DNA of 64,000 bases from positions 6,200,001 to 6,264,000 of the forward strand of contig NC_019966.1 of assembly GCF_000328565.1 (NCBI RefSeq), given 5' to 3'. The DNA comes from Mycobacterium sp. JS623 (GTDB taxonomy: Bacteria > Actinomycetota > Actinomycetes > Mycobacteriales > Mycobacteriaceae). Below, one piece after another: positions 22,315-31,539 of the stretch; the stretch's first letter is position 1; every line of letters begins with the position of its first letter. Position numbers and translations under genes: made by a program. Below the pieces are notes generated by a model that saw nothing but the letters and a program-made list of their open reading frames with translations, was not told where the DNA came from and did not search any database.

Positions 22315-22394
22315 CGTCCGATTCTGGCAGGGCCGGTGACTTGTCGGACCGCGGGTGCAGGCTGTGCTCCAACGACGACGCAGAGAGGCGCGGC

Positions 22395-22871
22395 ATGTGC
22401 TGGCAGTGTGATCACCCCGATCTCACGATCGAGGACTACTTCGACGAGGTGCGCGAGACGATTCGCAAGTGCGGCTGGATGGTGCAGTACGTCGAAAGCG
22501 ACCGGACCCCCTTGGCGTACACGATCGGACTCCATGACTGGGGACTGCCCGAATTGTTGATGACGGCGGTATCCCCGCAGCGCGCCACCCGATTGCTGAA
22601 CACAGTGGCCCGTGATGCGGTGGCCGGCGAGGAGTTAACCCCTGGCCGTCAGTTCAAGGTGCCGTCGGGTCCACAAATCGAGATCGTCGAGATGGGTCAC
22701 CCTGACGCTCACTTGAAGTTCGCAGTTGCGTTCGGTGGACCCGAGATTCGGGCGCTGCAGTTGGTGTGGGCCGATGGCCGCGGCCGCTGGCCGTGGACTG
22801 CCACGTTCTGCGATGGTCGACGGCGCCAACCGGTGCTGGGTTGTCGGACTCCAAGCGCAAGCTGGCCGTAA
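22395..22871 (+). CDS. DUF4262 protein, copy 1
   Basis: 158 aa. It begins MCWQCDHPD and has the DUF4262 features AYTIGLHDWGLPELL and LQLVWADGRGRWPW. Function of the family is unknown. ATG 22395 is chosen because the second copy starts with the same MCWQCD; an upstream TTG (22341) would add 18 residues. The C-terminus (GCRTPSASWP) differs from copy 2 because it reads into sequence that is non-coding after copy 2. Confidence 0.74.
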   Translation: MCWQCDHPDLTIEDYFDEVRETIRKCGWMVQYVESDRTPLAYTIGLHDWGLPELLMTAVSPQRATRLLNTVARDAVAGEELTPGRQFKVPSGPQIEIVEMGHPDAHLKFAVAFGGPEIRALQLVWADGRGRWPWTATFCDGRRRQPVLGCRTPSASWP

Positions 22872-23419
22872 TCACGACGGGAAGGTGCGGTCATGTGCTG
22901 GCAATGCGACAACCCCAACGGCGCCACCGAGGAATACCTCGACGAACTCCGCGCGATCATCCAGCTGCACGGTTGGGTGGTGCAAGCCGTGGAGGACGAT
23001 CGGCTCCCGTTTGCTTACACAATCGGGCTGCACGTTCGCGGGCTGCCGGAACTGTTGGTGACCGGACTGCCGCAGGAGAGCGCGGCTCGTCTGCTCAACG
23101 ATGTCGCGGGGGCCGCGGTGGGCGGGCGCGTGTTCGGGCTGGGCGCGCACATTGCTGTGGGCGATGGCCCGCTGCTCGAGATCGTCGAGGTGGACCATCC
23201 CGATGCACATTTGAATTTTGCTGTGGCACTGGGTGGTCCGGATATCCGCGCGTTGCAGCTGGTCTGGTCCGACGACCGCGGCCGCTGGCCGTGGGCTGCG
23301 GGCTGGGGCCCCGGCCAGCTTCGCCAGCCCGTGCTGGGGATACGCGCTCAGAAGGCTGCCCGTCGGACGCCGTAATTGTCAGACCCGGGGCGCAAGCTGG
23401 CCACACGCGCTCAGAAGGC
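22841..23419 (+). repeat. Boundary repeats of the DUF4262 duplication
   Basis: GCGCAAGCTGGCC occurs at 22855-22867 and 23390-23402. TTGTCGGAC at 22341 and 22841 matches TTGTCAGAC at 23376. The last two are 535 bp apart, as are the two GCGCAAGCTGGCC copies. They mark the edges of a tandem duplication. A separate direct repeat, ACGCGCTCAGAAGGC, is at 23342-23356 and 23405-23419; its second copy covers the 3' end of the neighbouring methyltransferase. Confidence 0.65.
22893..23375 (+). CDS. DUF4262 protein, copy 2
   Basis: 160 aa, clearly paralogous to the preceding gene: MCWQCDNPNG, FAYTIGLHVRGLPELLVTG, LEIVEVDHPDAHLNFAVALG and RALQLVWSDDRGRWPW. It starts 21 bp after copy 1, so the two are probably co-transcribed. 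Its tail is about 36 bp of sequence not found in copy 1. Function unknown. Confidence 0.75.
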   Translation: MCWQCDNPNGATEEYLDELRAIIQLHGWVVQAVEDDRLPFAYTIGLHVRGLPELLVTGLPQESAARLLNDVAGAAVGGRVFGLGAHIAVGDGPLLEIVEVDHPDAHLNFAVALGGPDIRALQLVWSDDRGRWPWAAGWGPGQLRQPVLGIRAQKAARRTP

Positions 23420-24229
23420 GTACCGGTGGTATTGGGCCATAAAGCGAAGGGCAGGAACGCGTTTCATGGTCTTGAGGGTCCACCGGTAGTACCAGGGCAC
23501 GTGCGCAAACGCATCTGATTCCAGGGCAGACACCCATGACAGCAACCGCACCCCGGGCACCGCCTCGGTGATGTCGTCGGGTCCGTCGATGCCCCAGCGC
23601 AGCGTCGCTCCTGACCGCCGCACCACCGTGTTGGTCCACTGCGATTTGATGCCAAGACGGTTGAACGCGTCGAACTGCAATTCGCCGGACGGGGCGTGGT
23701 CTACGACGCGGCGCAGCAGCGCGACGCCGTCCTCTTCGGTGAGGTACATGGTCAGGCCCTCGCCGATCATCAGAGTTGGCCGCTCGCGCGGAATCTCGGC
23801 AAACCAACTCGGGTCCGTGACCGATGCGGCGACGACGTGGTAGTGGTCGTGGCTCGGGTAGAGCTGCTGACGCAGGTGCGCGACATCGGGATAGTCGATG
23901 TCGTACCACTCGACACCGGGTCCCGGGGCCAACCGAAAGAAGCGGGCGTCAAGGCCGCAGCCAAGGTGCAGCACAACGGCTTCGGGGTGCACCGCGAGGA
24001 ACTGGCGCGCCCAGTGGTCGAAGTGCGCGCTGCGCGTGGTCACCGCGGGCGAGTTCGTCGCCGTGATCGACGTCTTCTTCCAGTCGTAGTCGATGCGGTC
24101 GACGATCTCCTTCGCGAACCGGTCACCCAGGATCGGGTGGTCAAGGTCGGCGTCCAAAGCCTTGGCGTAGAAGGTCGCCAGCATCGTCTGCGGCGCACCG
24201 GACAGGTCGACGTGCAGTTTCTCCGTCAT
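23411..24229 (-). CDS. SAM methyltransferase, LCM/PPM family
   Basis: 272 aa. The LCM-type SAM motif VLHLGCGLDARFFRL with WYDIDYPDV (motif II) and IGEGLTMYLTEEDGVALL place it with the leucine-carboxyl-methyltransferase-like group common in mycobacteria. Substrate is unknown; members act on small molecules or polyketide products. It is convergent with the DUF4262 pair. Confidence 0.8.
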   Translation of the reverse strand: MTEKLHVDLSGAPQTMLATFYAKALDADLDHPILGDRFAKEIVDRIDYDWKKTSITATNSPAVTTRSAHFDHWARQFLAVHPEAVVLHLGCGLDARFFRLAPGPGVEWYDIDYPDVAHLRQQLYPSHDHYHVVAASVTDPSWFAEIPRERPTLMIGEGLTMYLTEEDGVALLRRVVDHAPSGELQFDAFNRLGIKSQWTNTVVRRSGATLRWGIDGPDDITEAVPGVRLLSWVSALESDAFAHVPWYYRWTLKTMKRVPALRFMAQYHRYAF

Positions 24230-24294
24230 GTCACCCGAGGCTAGTAGCGCGCCGACGACGAAGGCCAGCGACTAAACGCCGCTCGGCGCGCCGT

Positions 24295-25335
24295 TCAACT
24301 GGTGGTTTTGCTCTTGCGCTTGGCGTCGCGCAGACCGACCCAGAATCGGGCGGCTTCGCGGATCGATTCCTCGACCGGCCTTGGCTGCCAACCCAATTCG
24401 CGAACCGCCTTGCCGTGGTCGACCGGCGCTTCTGCGCGCATCAGACGCAGCGAGCCCACCGACAGCTGCTCGTCGGTGCCACGTAACTTCGCCCTGATGC
24501 TGCCCGCAGCCGCCAACGCGTAGGACACCGGTAACGGAATCGACTTGGTAGGCGCCGGAACCCCGGCCGCTTCCGCGGCGATACGCACCACCTCTGCGTT
24601 GCTGATCATCTTCTCCGAGACCAGATAACGCTCCCCGACGCGGCCATGCTCGGCGGCGAGAATCATTGCGCGCGCGGCATCCTCGACCCCTACCGCCTCC
24701 AGTTCGATGCCGCTCATCACGAACGGCAGCTTGCCGAACGCCGCGCCCGCGATGATCGCGCCGTGGGGGGTTCTGCCCCAGTCGCCGCTGCCATATGTGG
24801 TCGACACGCCCATCGCAACGGCGGGCAGATCGTGCTCCTCGGCGTAGGTCAGCACGATGTTCTCGGCCTGGACCCTGGACCGGACATACGGCGTCACACC
24901 CCGCAGATCGATGGTGTCCTCTTCCGTCGCGACGTGGCCGCGGCGGCGGCCGACCGTCACGTAGCTGCTCGTGAACACGAACTTGCGCAGGCCCACATGT
25001 TTGGCGACCTCCAGCACATTGCGGGTGCCCTCGACGTTCGTGCGGAACAGCGGCGCGGGATCACGCAGCCAGCCGCGGGTGTCGACCACGCAGTAGTACA
25101 CGTCGTCGACACCGGTCATCGCTTCACGCAAGGTGTCGTTGTCCCAGATGTCGCCGTGGTAGCGCGTGACGGCCAGGTCATCGATGCCGATCGTCATCGC
25201 ATTCGGCCGGACCATGACTCGAATGTCATGCCCGGCTCTGCCCGATGTCGCCGCCGCAGCGGCTCCGGCGACAAGCTGCCTTGTGACATGGGAGCCGAGG
25301 AACCCGTTGGCGCCGATGACCAGTTTCGCGCTCAC
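24295..25335 (-). CDS. NAD(P)-dependent epimerase/reductase (extended SDR)
   Basis: 346 aa. The Rossmann motif LVIGANGFLGSHVTRQL, the VYYCVVDTRGW segment and FVFTSSYVTVG place it among extended SDRs of the 3beta-HSD/dihydroflavonol-reductase type. The usual YxxxK is less clear; a YVRSRVQAE segment holds that place with Tyr but no Lys. GTG 25335 overlaps the preceding stop by 4 bp (GTGA), so it is translationally coupled to the SnoaL-like gene. Counterpart of M. tuberculosis Rv0139. Confidence 0.8.
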   Translation of the reverse strand: MSAKLVIGANGFLGSHVTRQLVAGAAAAATSGRAGHDIRVMVRPNAMTIGIDDLAVTRYHGDIWDNDTLREAMTGVDDVYYCVVDTRGWLRDPAPLFRTNVEGTRNVLEVAKHVGLRKFVFTSSYVTVGRRRGHVATEEDTIDLRGVTPYVRSRVQAENIVLTYAEEHDLPAVAMGVSTTYGSGDWGRTPHGAIIAGAAFGKLPFVMSGIELEAVGVEDAARAMILAAEHGRVGERYLVSEKMISNAEVVRIAAEAAGVPAPTKSIPLPVSYALAAAGSIRAKLRGTDEQLSVGSLRLMRAEAPVDHGKAVRELGWQPRPVEESIREAARFWVGLRDAKRKSKTTS

Positions 25336-25838
25336 TTCGCGTCTCCGAATTGCCGCATCCACGCTGCCGCCTCGTCGGGCAACGTGCCCAGTTCCTGAGC
25401 CTTGCGGCACCACTTCCGCGTCGCGGCGACAAACCGCAGCGGGTTGTAGATGTCCTCCTGGCGGCACCATAGACCGTCACCGGCGTAGGTGATGATCGAG
25501 ATGTTGGTGGCGCTGATGATCGTGCCGTCGCCGGGGTCGCGCATCGGATTGTCGAGCTCGCAGATGATCCGCGCCGTCGACTCGTCGATCACCGACCACA
25601 GCGACGGAAACGACGTCATGTAGCTGCCGGGGAAGCTCTCCATGGTCGACCAGATCCAGGGCCGCACCTCGTTGCGGCCGTGCATGGTCCCCGCCGCGTG
25701 CTCGACGTACGTGACGTCGGGTGTGTACTGGTCAACCCATGGATCCCAGTCGCGCGTCTGCGCTGCCCGATCGACGGTCGCCTCGAACTTCTCGAACGCC
25801 GCGGCCAGCTCCTCGCGGGTGAACGTCTTGCTCGTCAC
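25332..25838 (-). CDS. SnoaL-like (NTF2-fold) protein
   Basis: 168 aa, NTF2-like fold of the SnoaL/limonene-epoxide-hydrolase type: RDWDPWVDQYTPDVTYVEHAAGTMHGR, then a C-terminal RKWCRKAQELGTLPDE. Probably binds or converts a cyclic hydrophobic compound. GTG 25838 is chosen: it gives the length of Rv0138 (its counterpart) and leaves the KstR-type box just upstream. First gene of a two-gene unit with the epimerase. Confidence 0.74.
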   Translation of the reverse strand: MTSKTFTREELAAAFEKFEATVDRAAQTRDWDPWVDQYTPDVTYVEHAAGTMHGRNEVRPWIWSTMESFPGSYMTSFPSLWSVIDESTARIICELDNPMRDPGDGTIISATNISIITYAGDGLWCRQEDIYNPLRFVAATRKWCRKAQELGTLPDEAAAWMRQFGDAK

Positions 25839-25847
25839 CCGAAGAAC

Positions 25848-25861
25848 TAGAACACGTTCTA
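25848..25861. promoter_or_regulatory. KstR-type operator
   Basis: TAGAACACGTTCTA, an inverted repeat with 6-bp arms and a 2-bp spacer. It fits the KstR cholesterol-regulon consensus TnnAACnnGTTnnA at every fixed base. It lies 10 bp before the SnoaL-like gene and 38 bp before the divergent lipoprotein hydrolase, and could control either. Another TetR with a similar site is possible. Confidence 0.65.
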
Positions 25862-25899
25862 CCTGTATTTGTCGAGCACCCGGTCGTATCGTCAGGTGA

Positions 25900-26745
25900 G
25901 TGAAGGCCCTGCTCGGGTTCATCTTCGCGCTGGTCGTCCTCGCGGGTTGCGCCGCGGAACCGCGCGCCGCTTTCTCGGGACCCGTCGACATCGGCGGCGG
26001 CCGCCAGCTGTTCCTCAGCTGTCAGGGCACCGGCTCGCCGACGGTGTTCATCATCCCAGGCAAGGGCAGTTACGCCGATGTCTGGAGCGCTGCGGCACCC
26101 GCGATCGCGACGACCACCAGGGTGTGCGCCTACGACAGGCCCAACACCCGGCAGGACGGGTCCTATCGATCGACCCCCGTGCCCCAACCTCACTCCGTTC
26201 AGCAGGACGTCCTCGACGTCGTGAAATTGATTGCGGCGGCCCGACTTTCGACTCCAATGGTGGTTGTCGCCCACTCCTACGGCGGACTCATCGCCGATCT
26301 GCTGGCGCGGACCCACCACAGTTTGGTCTGTGGCCTGGTCTTCGTCGACCCGACGTCGGAGTATCTGCCGGGGCTGGGCCGAGCAGATCAGGACGCCGAG
26401 TTCGACCAGTCTGCGCGAACGCCGACACCCGCACCCGATGGCGAGGGATTCCTCGCCGACGACGCGTTCGCCGCGATCAAGGCGGCGCCGCCGCTGGCCA
26501 TACCGAGGGTGCCCGCCGTCGTGCTGAGTTCCGACGTCTTCCCGCCGCGCGCGGCCATCGGCCCTGAGGAGTTCACCAAGTTCCAGGTGCACCGCGCGAA
26601 CACGCTGCTGGCCGACACGCTATGGGCGGACAACGTGATCGTCGGCGGCAGCGGGCACAACATGATGATCTATCAGCCCGACGCGGTCGCCTCGAAGACC
26701 ATCGCGGTCGTCGACTCGGCGCGCTCTGGCGCTAAGCGGCGCTGA
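25900..26745 (+). CDS. Lipoprotein alpha/beta hydrolase
   Basis: 281 aa. A signal peptide with lipobox LAGC (Cys17) predicts a membrane-anchored exported protein. The hydrolase core shows the oxyanion strand FIIPGKGSY, the nucleophile elbow VVAHSYGG and a late GSGHNM His. Likely an esterase or lipase; substrate unknown. GTG start. It is divergent from the SnoaL-like gene across a KstR-type box, and overlaps the next gene by 14 bp tail to tail. Confidence 0.8.
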   Translation: MKALLGFIFALVVLAGCAAEPRAAFSGPVDIGGGRQLFLSCQGTGSPTVFIIPGKGSYADVWSAAAPAIATTTRVCAYDRPNTRQDGSYRSTPVPQPHSVQQDVLDVVKLIAAARLSTPMVVVAHSYGGLIADLLARTHHSLVCGLVFVDPTSEYLPGLGRADQDAEFDQSARTPTPAPDGEGFLADDAFAAIKAAPPLAIPRVPAVVLSSDVFPPRAAIGPEEFTKFQVHRANTLLADTLWADNVIVGGSGHNMMIYQPDAVASKTIAVVDSARSGAKRR

Positions 26746-27130
26746 GCACCTGCCGGTCGCCGAGCGGGCTCTTGAGGGGGACGACGAGCGTGCCGGTCAC
26801 CGCGAGCATGATGCACATCCGACCCGCCACTGCCGGAAGCGAGCCGCCGGTCAACGTGACGGTCACCGCGTCTGCAGTCTCCTGTGTGGTGGCGTGCACG
26901 CCGTTGCATGCAGGGGTCCCGCTGGTGAAATGCACCGCCACGGCCTGGTCGTTGCCGACGCGACTCCATGACTCGACGGGCACCGGACGAGCGTCGACGA
27001 TCGACGAGTTGTCGGTGAAGACGATGCCAGCGGCGTCAGATACCTCAGGTGGTGCGGTCGTGGCCGACGCGGCGGGCGCACCCGATCCGGCGAGGACGAG
27101 GGCGGTAAGGACCACCGCGGCTGAGCGCAT
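26732..27130 (-). CDS. Secreted protein of unknown function
   Basis: 132 aa. A clear Sec signal peptide (MRSAAVVLTALVLAGSGAPAASA) predicts export. The mature part has two Cys (ACNGVH and GRMCIM), probably a disulfide, and strand-rich composition ending LKSPLGDRQVLSAA. I do not recognise the family. It is convergent with the lipoprotein gene and divergent from msrB. Confidence 0.66.
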   Translation of the reverse strand: MRSAAVVLTALVLAGSGAPAASATTAPPEVSDAAGIVFTDNSSIVDARPVPVESWSRVGNDQAVAVHFTSGTPACNGVHATTQETADAVTVTLTGGSLPAVAGRMCIMLAVTGTLVVPLKSPLGDRQVLSAA

Positions 27131-27191
27131 CTATTAACGGTAGCGACAAACATGGGATTAACCGCCCGCGCCGCGCGGTTATAAAGGCACT

Positions 27192-27650
27192 ATGTCGCAG
27201 CAATACAACAACAATCCGGCCGCGGTTGACGCGCTCTCGCCGGAGCAGTACTACGTGACGCAGAAGAACGGCACCGAACGGCCCTTCACCGGCGAGTACT
27301 GGGACAACCACAAGCCGGGCATCTACGTCGACGTCGTGTCGGGTGAGCCGCTGTTCGCGTCGGTCGACAAATTCGACAGTGGCACCGGCTGGCCGAGTTT
27401 CACCAAACCGCTCGACACAGGCAACGTGATAGAGAAACGTGACGTCTCGCACCTGATGATCCGCACCGAGGTCCGCTCCGCACACGGGAACAGCCATCTC
27501 GGCCACGTGTTCAACGACGGGCCGCGCGACGACGGCGGGCTGCGGTACTGCATCAACTCGGCGGCGCTGCGGTTCATCCACCTCGACGACCTCGAGGCGG
27601 AAGGATATGGGCAATACAAGTCTTTGTTCACAAAAGAGGAGACAGCGTGA
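27192..27650 (+). CDS. msrB: Methionine-R-sulfoxide reductase
   Basis: Repairs methionine-R-sulfoxide, 152 aa. Catalytic Cys120 in [11 protein letters not shown], with [10 protein letters not shown] before it. It lacks the two CxxC zinc motifs of the classical M. tuberculosis MsrB, and the usual resolving Cys in SGCGWPSF is Thr65 (SGTGWPSF). A thiol such as mycothiol or thioredoxin may therefore reduce the sulfenic acid directly. GTGA overlap with msrA shows coupling. Confidence 0.91.
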   Translation: MSQQYNNNPAAVDALSPEQYYVTQKNGTERPFTGEYWDNHKPGIYVDVVSGEPLFASVDKFDSGTGWPSFTKPLDTGNVIEKRDVSHLMIRTEVRSAHGNSHLGHVFNDGPRDDGGLRYCINSAALRFIHLDDLEAEGYGQYKSLFTKEETA

Positions 27651-28192
27651 CCATTAGCGAGAAGCCGGAGGCGAATCGCGCATCCAACTCCGTCAAGAAG
27701 GCAATCCTCGCCGGCGGCTGCTTCTGGGGTATGCAGGACTTGATCCGCAAGCAGCCCGGCGTAGTGGACACTCGCGTCGGCTACACCGGCGGACAGAACG
27801 CGCACGCCACCTACCGCAACCACCCCGGCCACGCCGAGGCGATCGAGATCGTCTACGACCCGTCCCAGACCGATTTCCGCAACCTGCTCGAGTTCTTCTT
27901 CCAGATCCACGATCCGACCACGAAGGATCGGCAGGGCAACGACGTCGGCACCAGCTACCGGTCGGCGATCTTCTACGTCGACGATGAGCAGAAGCGCATC
28001 GCGTTGGACACCATCGCCGATGTCGACGCGTCAGGGCTGTGGCCGGGCAAGGTGGTCACTGAGGTGACGCCGGCGGCCGACTTCTGGGAAGCCGAGCCCG
28101 AGCACCAGGACTACCTAAAGCGCTACCCCAGCGGGTACACGTGCCACTTCCCGCGGCCCGGCTGGAAGCTGCCGAAGCGCGCAGAAGTCTAG
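27647..28192 (+). CDS. msrA: Methionine-S-sulfoxide reductase
   Basis: Repairs methionine-S-sulfoxide, 181 aa. Catalytic Cys25 in GGCFWGMQ, then [25 protein letters not shown] and [14 protein letters not shown], all typical of MsrA. GTG start overlaps the msrB stop. Counterpart of M. tuberculosis Rv0137c, where msrB is elsewhere on the chromosome; here the two form an operon. It overlaps the convergent P450 gene by 4 bp. Confidence 0.93.
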   Translation: MTISEKPEANRASNSVKKAILAGGCFWGMQDLIRKQPGVVDTRVGYTGGQNAHATYRNHPGHAEAIEIVYDPSQTDFRNLLEFFFQIHDPTTKDRQGNDVGTSYRSAIFYVDDEQKRIALDTIADVDASGLWPGKVVTEVTPAADFWEAEPEHQDYLKRYPSGYTCHFPRPGWKLPKRAEV

Positions 28193-29538
28193 GCGGACGC
28201 TGCCGATTTGCGGCGGCGCACCGTGATTCGGCCGCCGTCCTTCGGTGTGAACGCGATGCCCCGAAAGTGAGCCTTCTCCTCTGGGGCGTCGTCGGTGTCA
28301 ATCACGAAGTGGCGCATGACCGTTCGTAATACGACGTCCATCTCGACGTTGGCGAACGCGGCACCGATGCAACGCCGGGTGCCGCCACCGAACGGGATCC
28401 ATGCCGTCGGCGCCCTGGTGCCGACAAATCGGTCCGGGTCGAAACGTTCGGGATTCGGGAAGATCTCGGGGTTGGACTGCACGTTCGAGATCGCGATCAT
28501 CACGGTGTAGCCGTGTGGAATCCGGAAGTCGCCGAGATCGAAATGCGGGGCTTGGACATGCCTGCCGGCGAAGTCAATCACGGTCCGGTTCCGTTGCAGC
28601 TCTTGGATTGTGGCCTGGCGGTACTCGTTACCGTCCTCGTCGTTCTCCGCGACCAGCTTGGCCAGTACGTGGGGGTGGCGGCGCAGCCGCTCGAACGCCC
28701 ACCCCAGCGTCGACGCGGTGGTCTCATGTCCCGCACCCAGCAGCGTCAGCAGTTCGTCGGATACGTCCTGGCTCGACATCGGAGTGCCATCCTCGTATGT
28801 GCTGCGCAACAGTAGCGCCAGGATGTCGGTGCGGTCTTCGAGATGCGGGTCGGCCTGGGCCTTCTCGATCAAGGCGAACACGATGCGGTCGAAGTTGCGG
28901 CGGAACTCGGCGAGCTTGCCCCACGGGCTGTGCCGCCCGGTGTTGAACGGAGGCTCGGGCAGGGTGGCCATCCGCGACCCCAGCTCGGCCCACGGGGGGA
29001 TGATCTCGCGCAGGTAGTCGAGTTCTGCGCCATCAGCGCCAAACACGGTGCGCAGGATGACATTCAGCGTGATCCGATTCATCGGCTCGAGCGTGCGGAA
29101 CTCGACGCCTTCGGGCCACGACGCAGTTTCGCGCAGCGTTTCCTCTTCGATGATCTTTTCGTAGTTCTTTATGCTCTGGCCGTGAAACGGCGGGGCGAGC
29201 AGCTTGCGACGGGCCCGGTGTTCCTTGCCGTCCAACGCGAAGACCGAGCCCGGCCCGAAGATCCGGCTGAGGTTCGGTTGGACGTTGATCAGGTCGTCGG
29301 TGCTCGCGAGGAAAACCTGCCGCGCCAGCGCGGGGTCGGAGACGACCACGCTACGGCCGAAGAACGGAACATTGATAGCGAACACGGAGCCGTGCCGCTT
29401 ACCCGCATATCGCAGGAACCGACGGCGGAACCCAGCCATCAGAACCATCTGGACCGGCTTGGGCAGCCGCACCGCCGGGGGCATCCTGCCCGGAGTTGTC
29501 GGGGGCTTCGCTTCGACGGTCACTGCGGTGTCGGTCAT
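28189..29538 (-). CDS. Cytochrome P450, CYP138-like
   Basis: 449 aa monooxygenase. I-helix [15 protein letters not shown] with the acid-alcohol region, K-helix ExxR (ELQR), and heme loop [15 protein letters not shown] with Cys390. Placement between msrA and a TetR regulator matches M. tuberculosis Rv0136 (cyp138). Substrate unknown. Divergent from the TetR gene across a spacer with two inverted repeats. The other P450 at 34.2 kb is a close relative. Confidence 0.88.
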   Translation of the reverse strand: MTDTAVTVEAKPPTTPGRMPPAVRLPKPVQMVLMAGFRRRFLRYAGKRHGSVFAINVPFFGRSVVVSDPALARQVFLASTDDLINVQPNLSRIFGPGSVFALDGKEHRARRKLLAPPFHGQSIKNYEKIIEEETLRETASWPEGVEFRTLEPMNRITLNVILRTVFGADGAELDYLREIIPPWAELGSRMATLPEPPFNTGRHSPWGKLAEFRRNFDRIVFALIEKAQADPHLEDRTDILALLLRSTYEDGTPMSSQDVSDELLTLLGAGHETTASTLGWAFERLRRHPHVLAKLVAENDEDGNEYRQATIQELQRNRTVIDFAGRHVQAPHFDLGDFRIPHGYTVMIAISNVQSNPEIFPNPERFDPDRFVGTRAPTAWIPFGGGTRRCIGAAFANVEMDVVLRTVMRHFVIDTDDAPEEKAHFRGIAFTPKDGGRITVRRRKSAASA

Positions 29539-29564
29539 CGTGAATCACTCCCAGCTGTTTCCCT

Positions 29565-29613
29565 GGTACTTCGGTGTACCGTGGGTGTGTGTAGTACGGT
29601 ACCGCTTGGTACC
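29565..29613. promoter_or_regulatory. Two GGTAC-type inverted repeats (TetR operators)
   Basis: The spacer between the P450 and the TetR gene has two symmetric sites: GGTAC at 29565-29569 with GTACC at 29576-29580, and GGTACC at 29598-29603 with GGTACC at 29608-29613 (spacer GCTT). Paired sites of this kind usually bind the adjacent TetR regulator, which would then control itself and the P450. Confidence 0.58.
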
Positions 29614-29643
29614 AGACACGCGCAAGGGTTGCGGGGAGGCGAA

Positions 29644-30266
29644 ATGACGACAGCGCTCAACGGAGCTGGCTCCGACGGGCCGGCCGTCCCAGCTGCGTCC
29701 GTCGACGACGCCTTCCGCGACCGGTTGATCGAGGGCCTGGCCGCCTCGATCGGTGAGCGGGGATACCGCGACTCCACCGTTGCCAACATCGTTCGGCATG
29801 CACGGACGTCCAAGCGCACGTTCTACGAGCAGTTCGCCAGCAAGGAAGAGTGCCTGATCGAACTGCTTCGCAGGAACAACGAGGATCTGATCGCCAATAT
29901 CCAGGCAGCCGTCGACCCCGAGGCCGACTGGCAGCTCCAGATCCGCCAGGCAGCGGTGGCCTACGTCGACCACATCGGGTCGCGGCCGGCGATCACGCTG
30001 AGCTGGATCCGCGAGGCGCCCGCGCTCGGCCTGGTGGCGCGGCCGCTGAATCGGCTCGCGATGGAGGCGCTCACCGACATGTTGGTCGACCTCACCGACA
30101 GCCCAGGTTTTCGGCGAGCGGACCTTGCCCCGATCTCGCGTCCGCTCGCGCTGATCCTGCTGGGCGGGCTGCGGGAGCTGACGGCACTGTTCGTGGAGGA
30201 CGACCGCGACGTGCAGGGAATCGTCGAGCACGCGGTCGCGGCCGCAACCGCGATTCTGGGCCCGCG

Positions 30267-30270
<4 letters not shown>
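29644..30270 (+). CDS. TetR regulator next to the P450
   Basis: 208 aa. N-terminal TetR helix-turn-helix: RDSTVANIVRHARTSKRTFYEQFASKEECL. The ligand domain is unremarkable. Counterpart of M. tuberculosis Rv0135c by context. It is divergent from the P450 and probably its repressor, via the GGTAC repeats. The ATG is chosen because an alternative upstream extension would run through the operator region. It overlaps the next, convergent TetR gene by 4 bp. Confidence 0.82.
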
Positions 30271-31538
<1,268 letters not shown>

Positions 31539-31539
31539 C

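Noticed and set aside
20372..22396. Upstream part of an 803-codon reverse frame reaching the DUF427 gene
   Set aside because: It runs antisense to the SRPBCC gene and out of frame over the FAD oxidoreductase; only the last 128 codons resemble a protein family.
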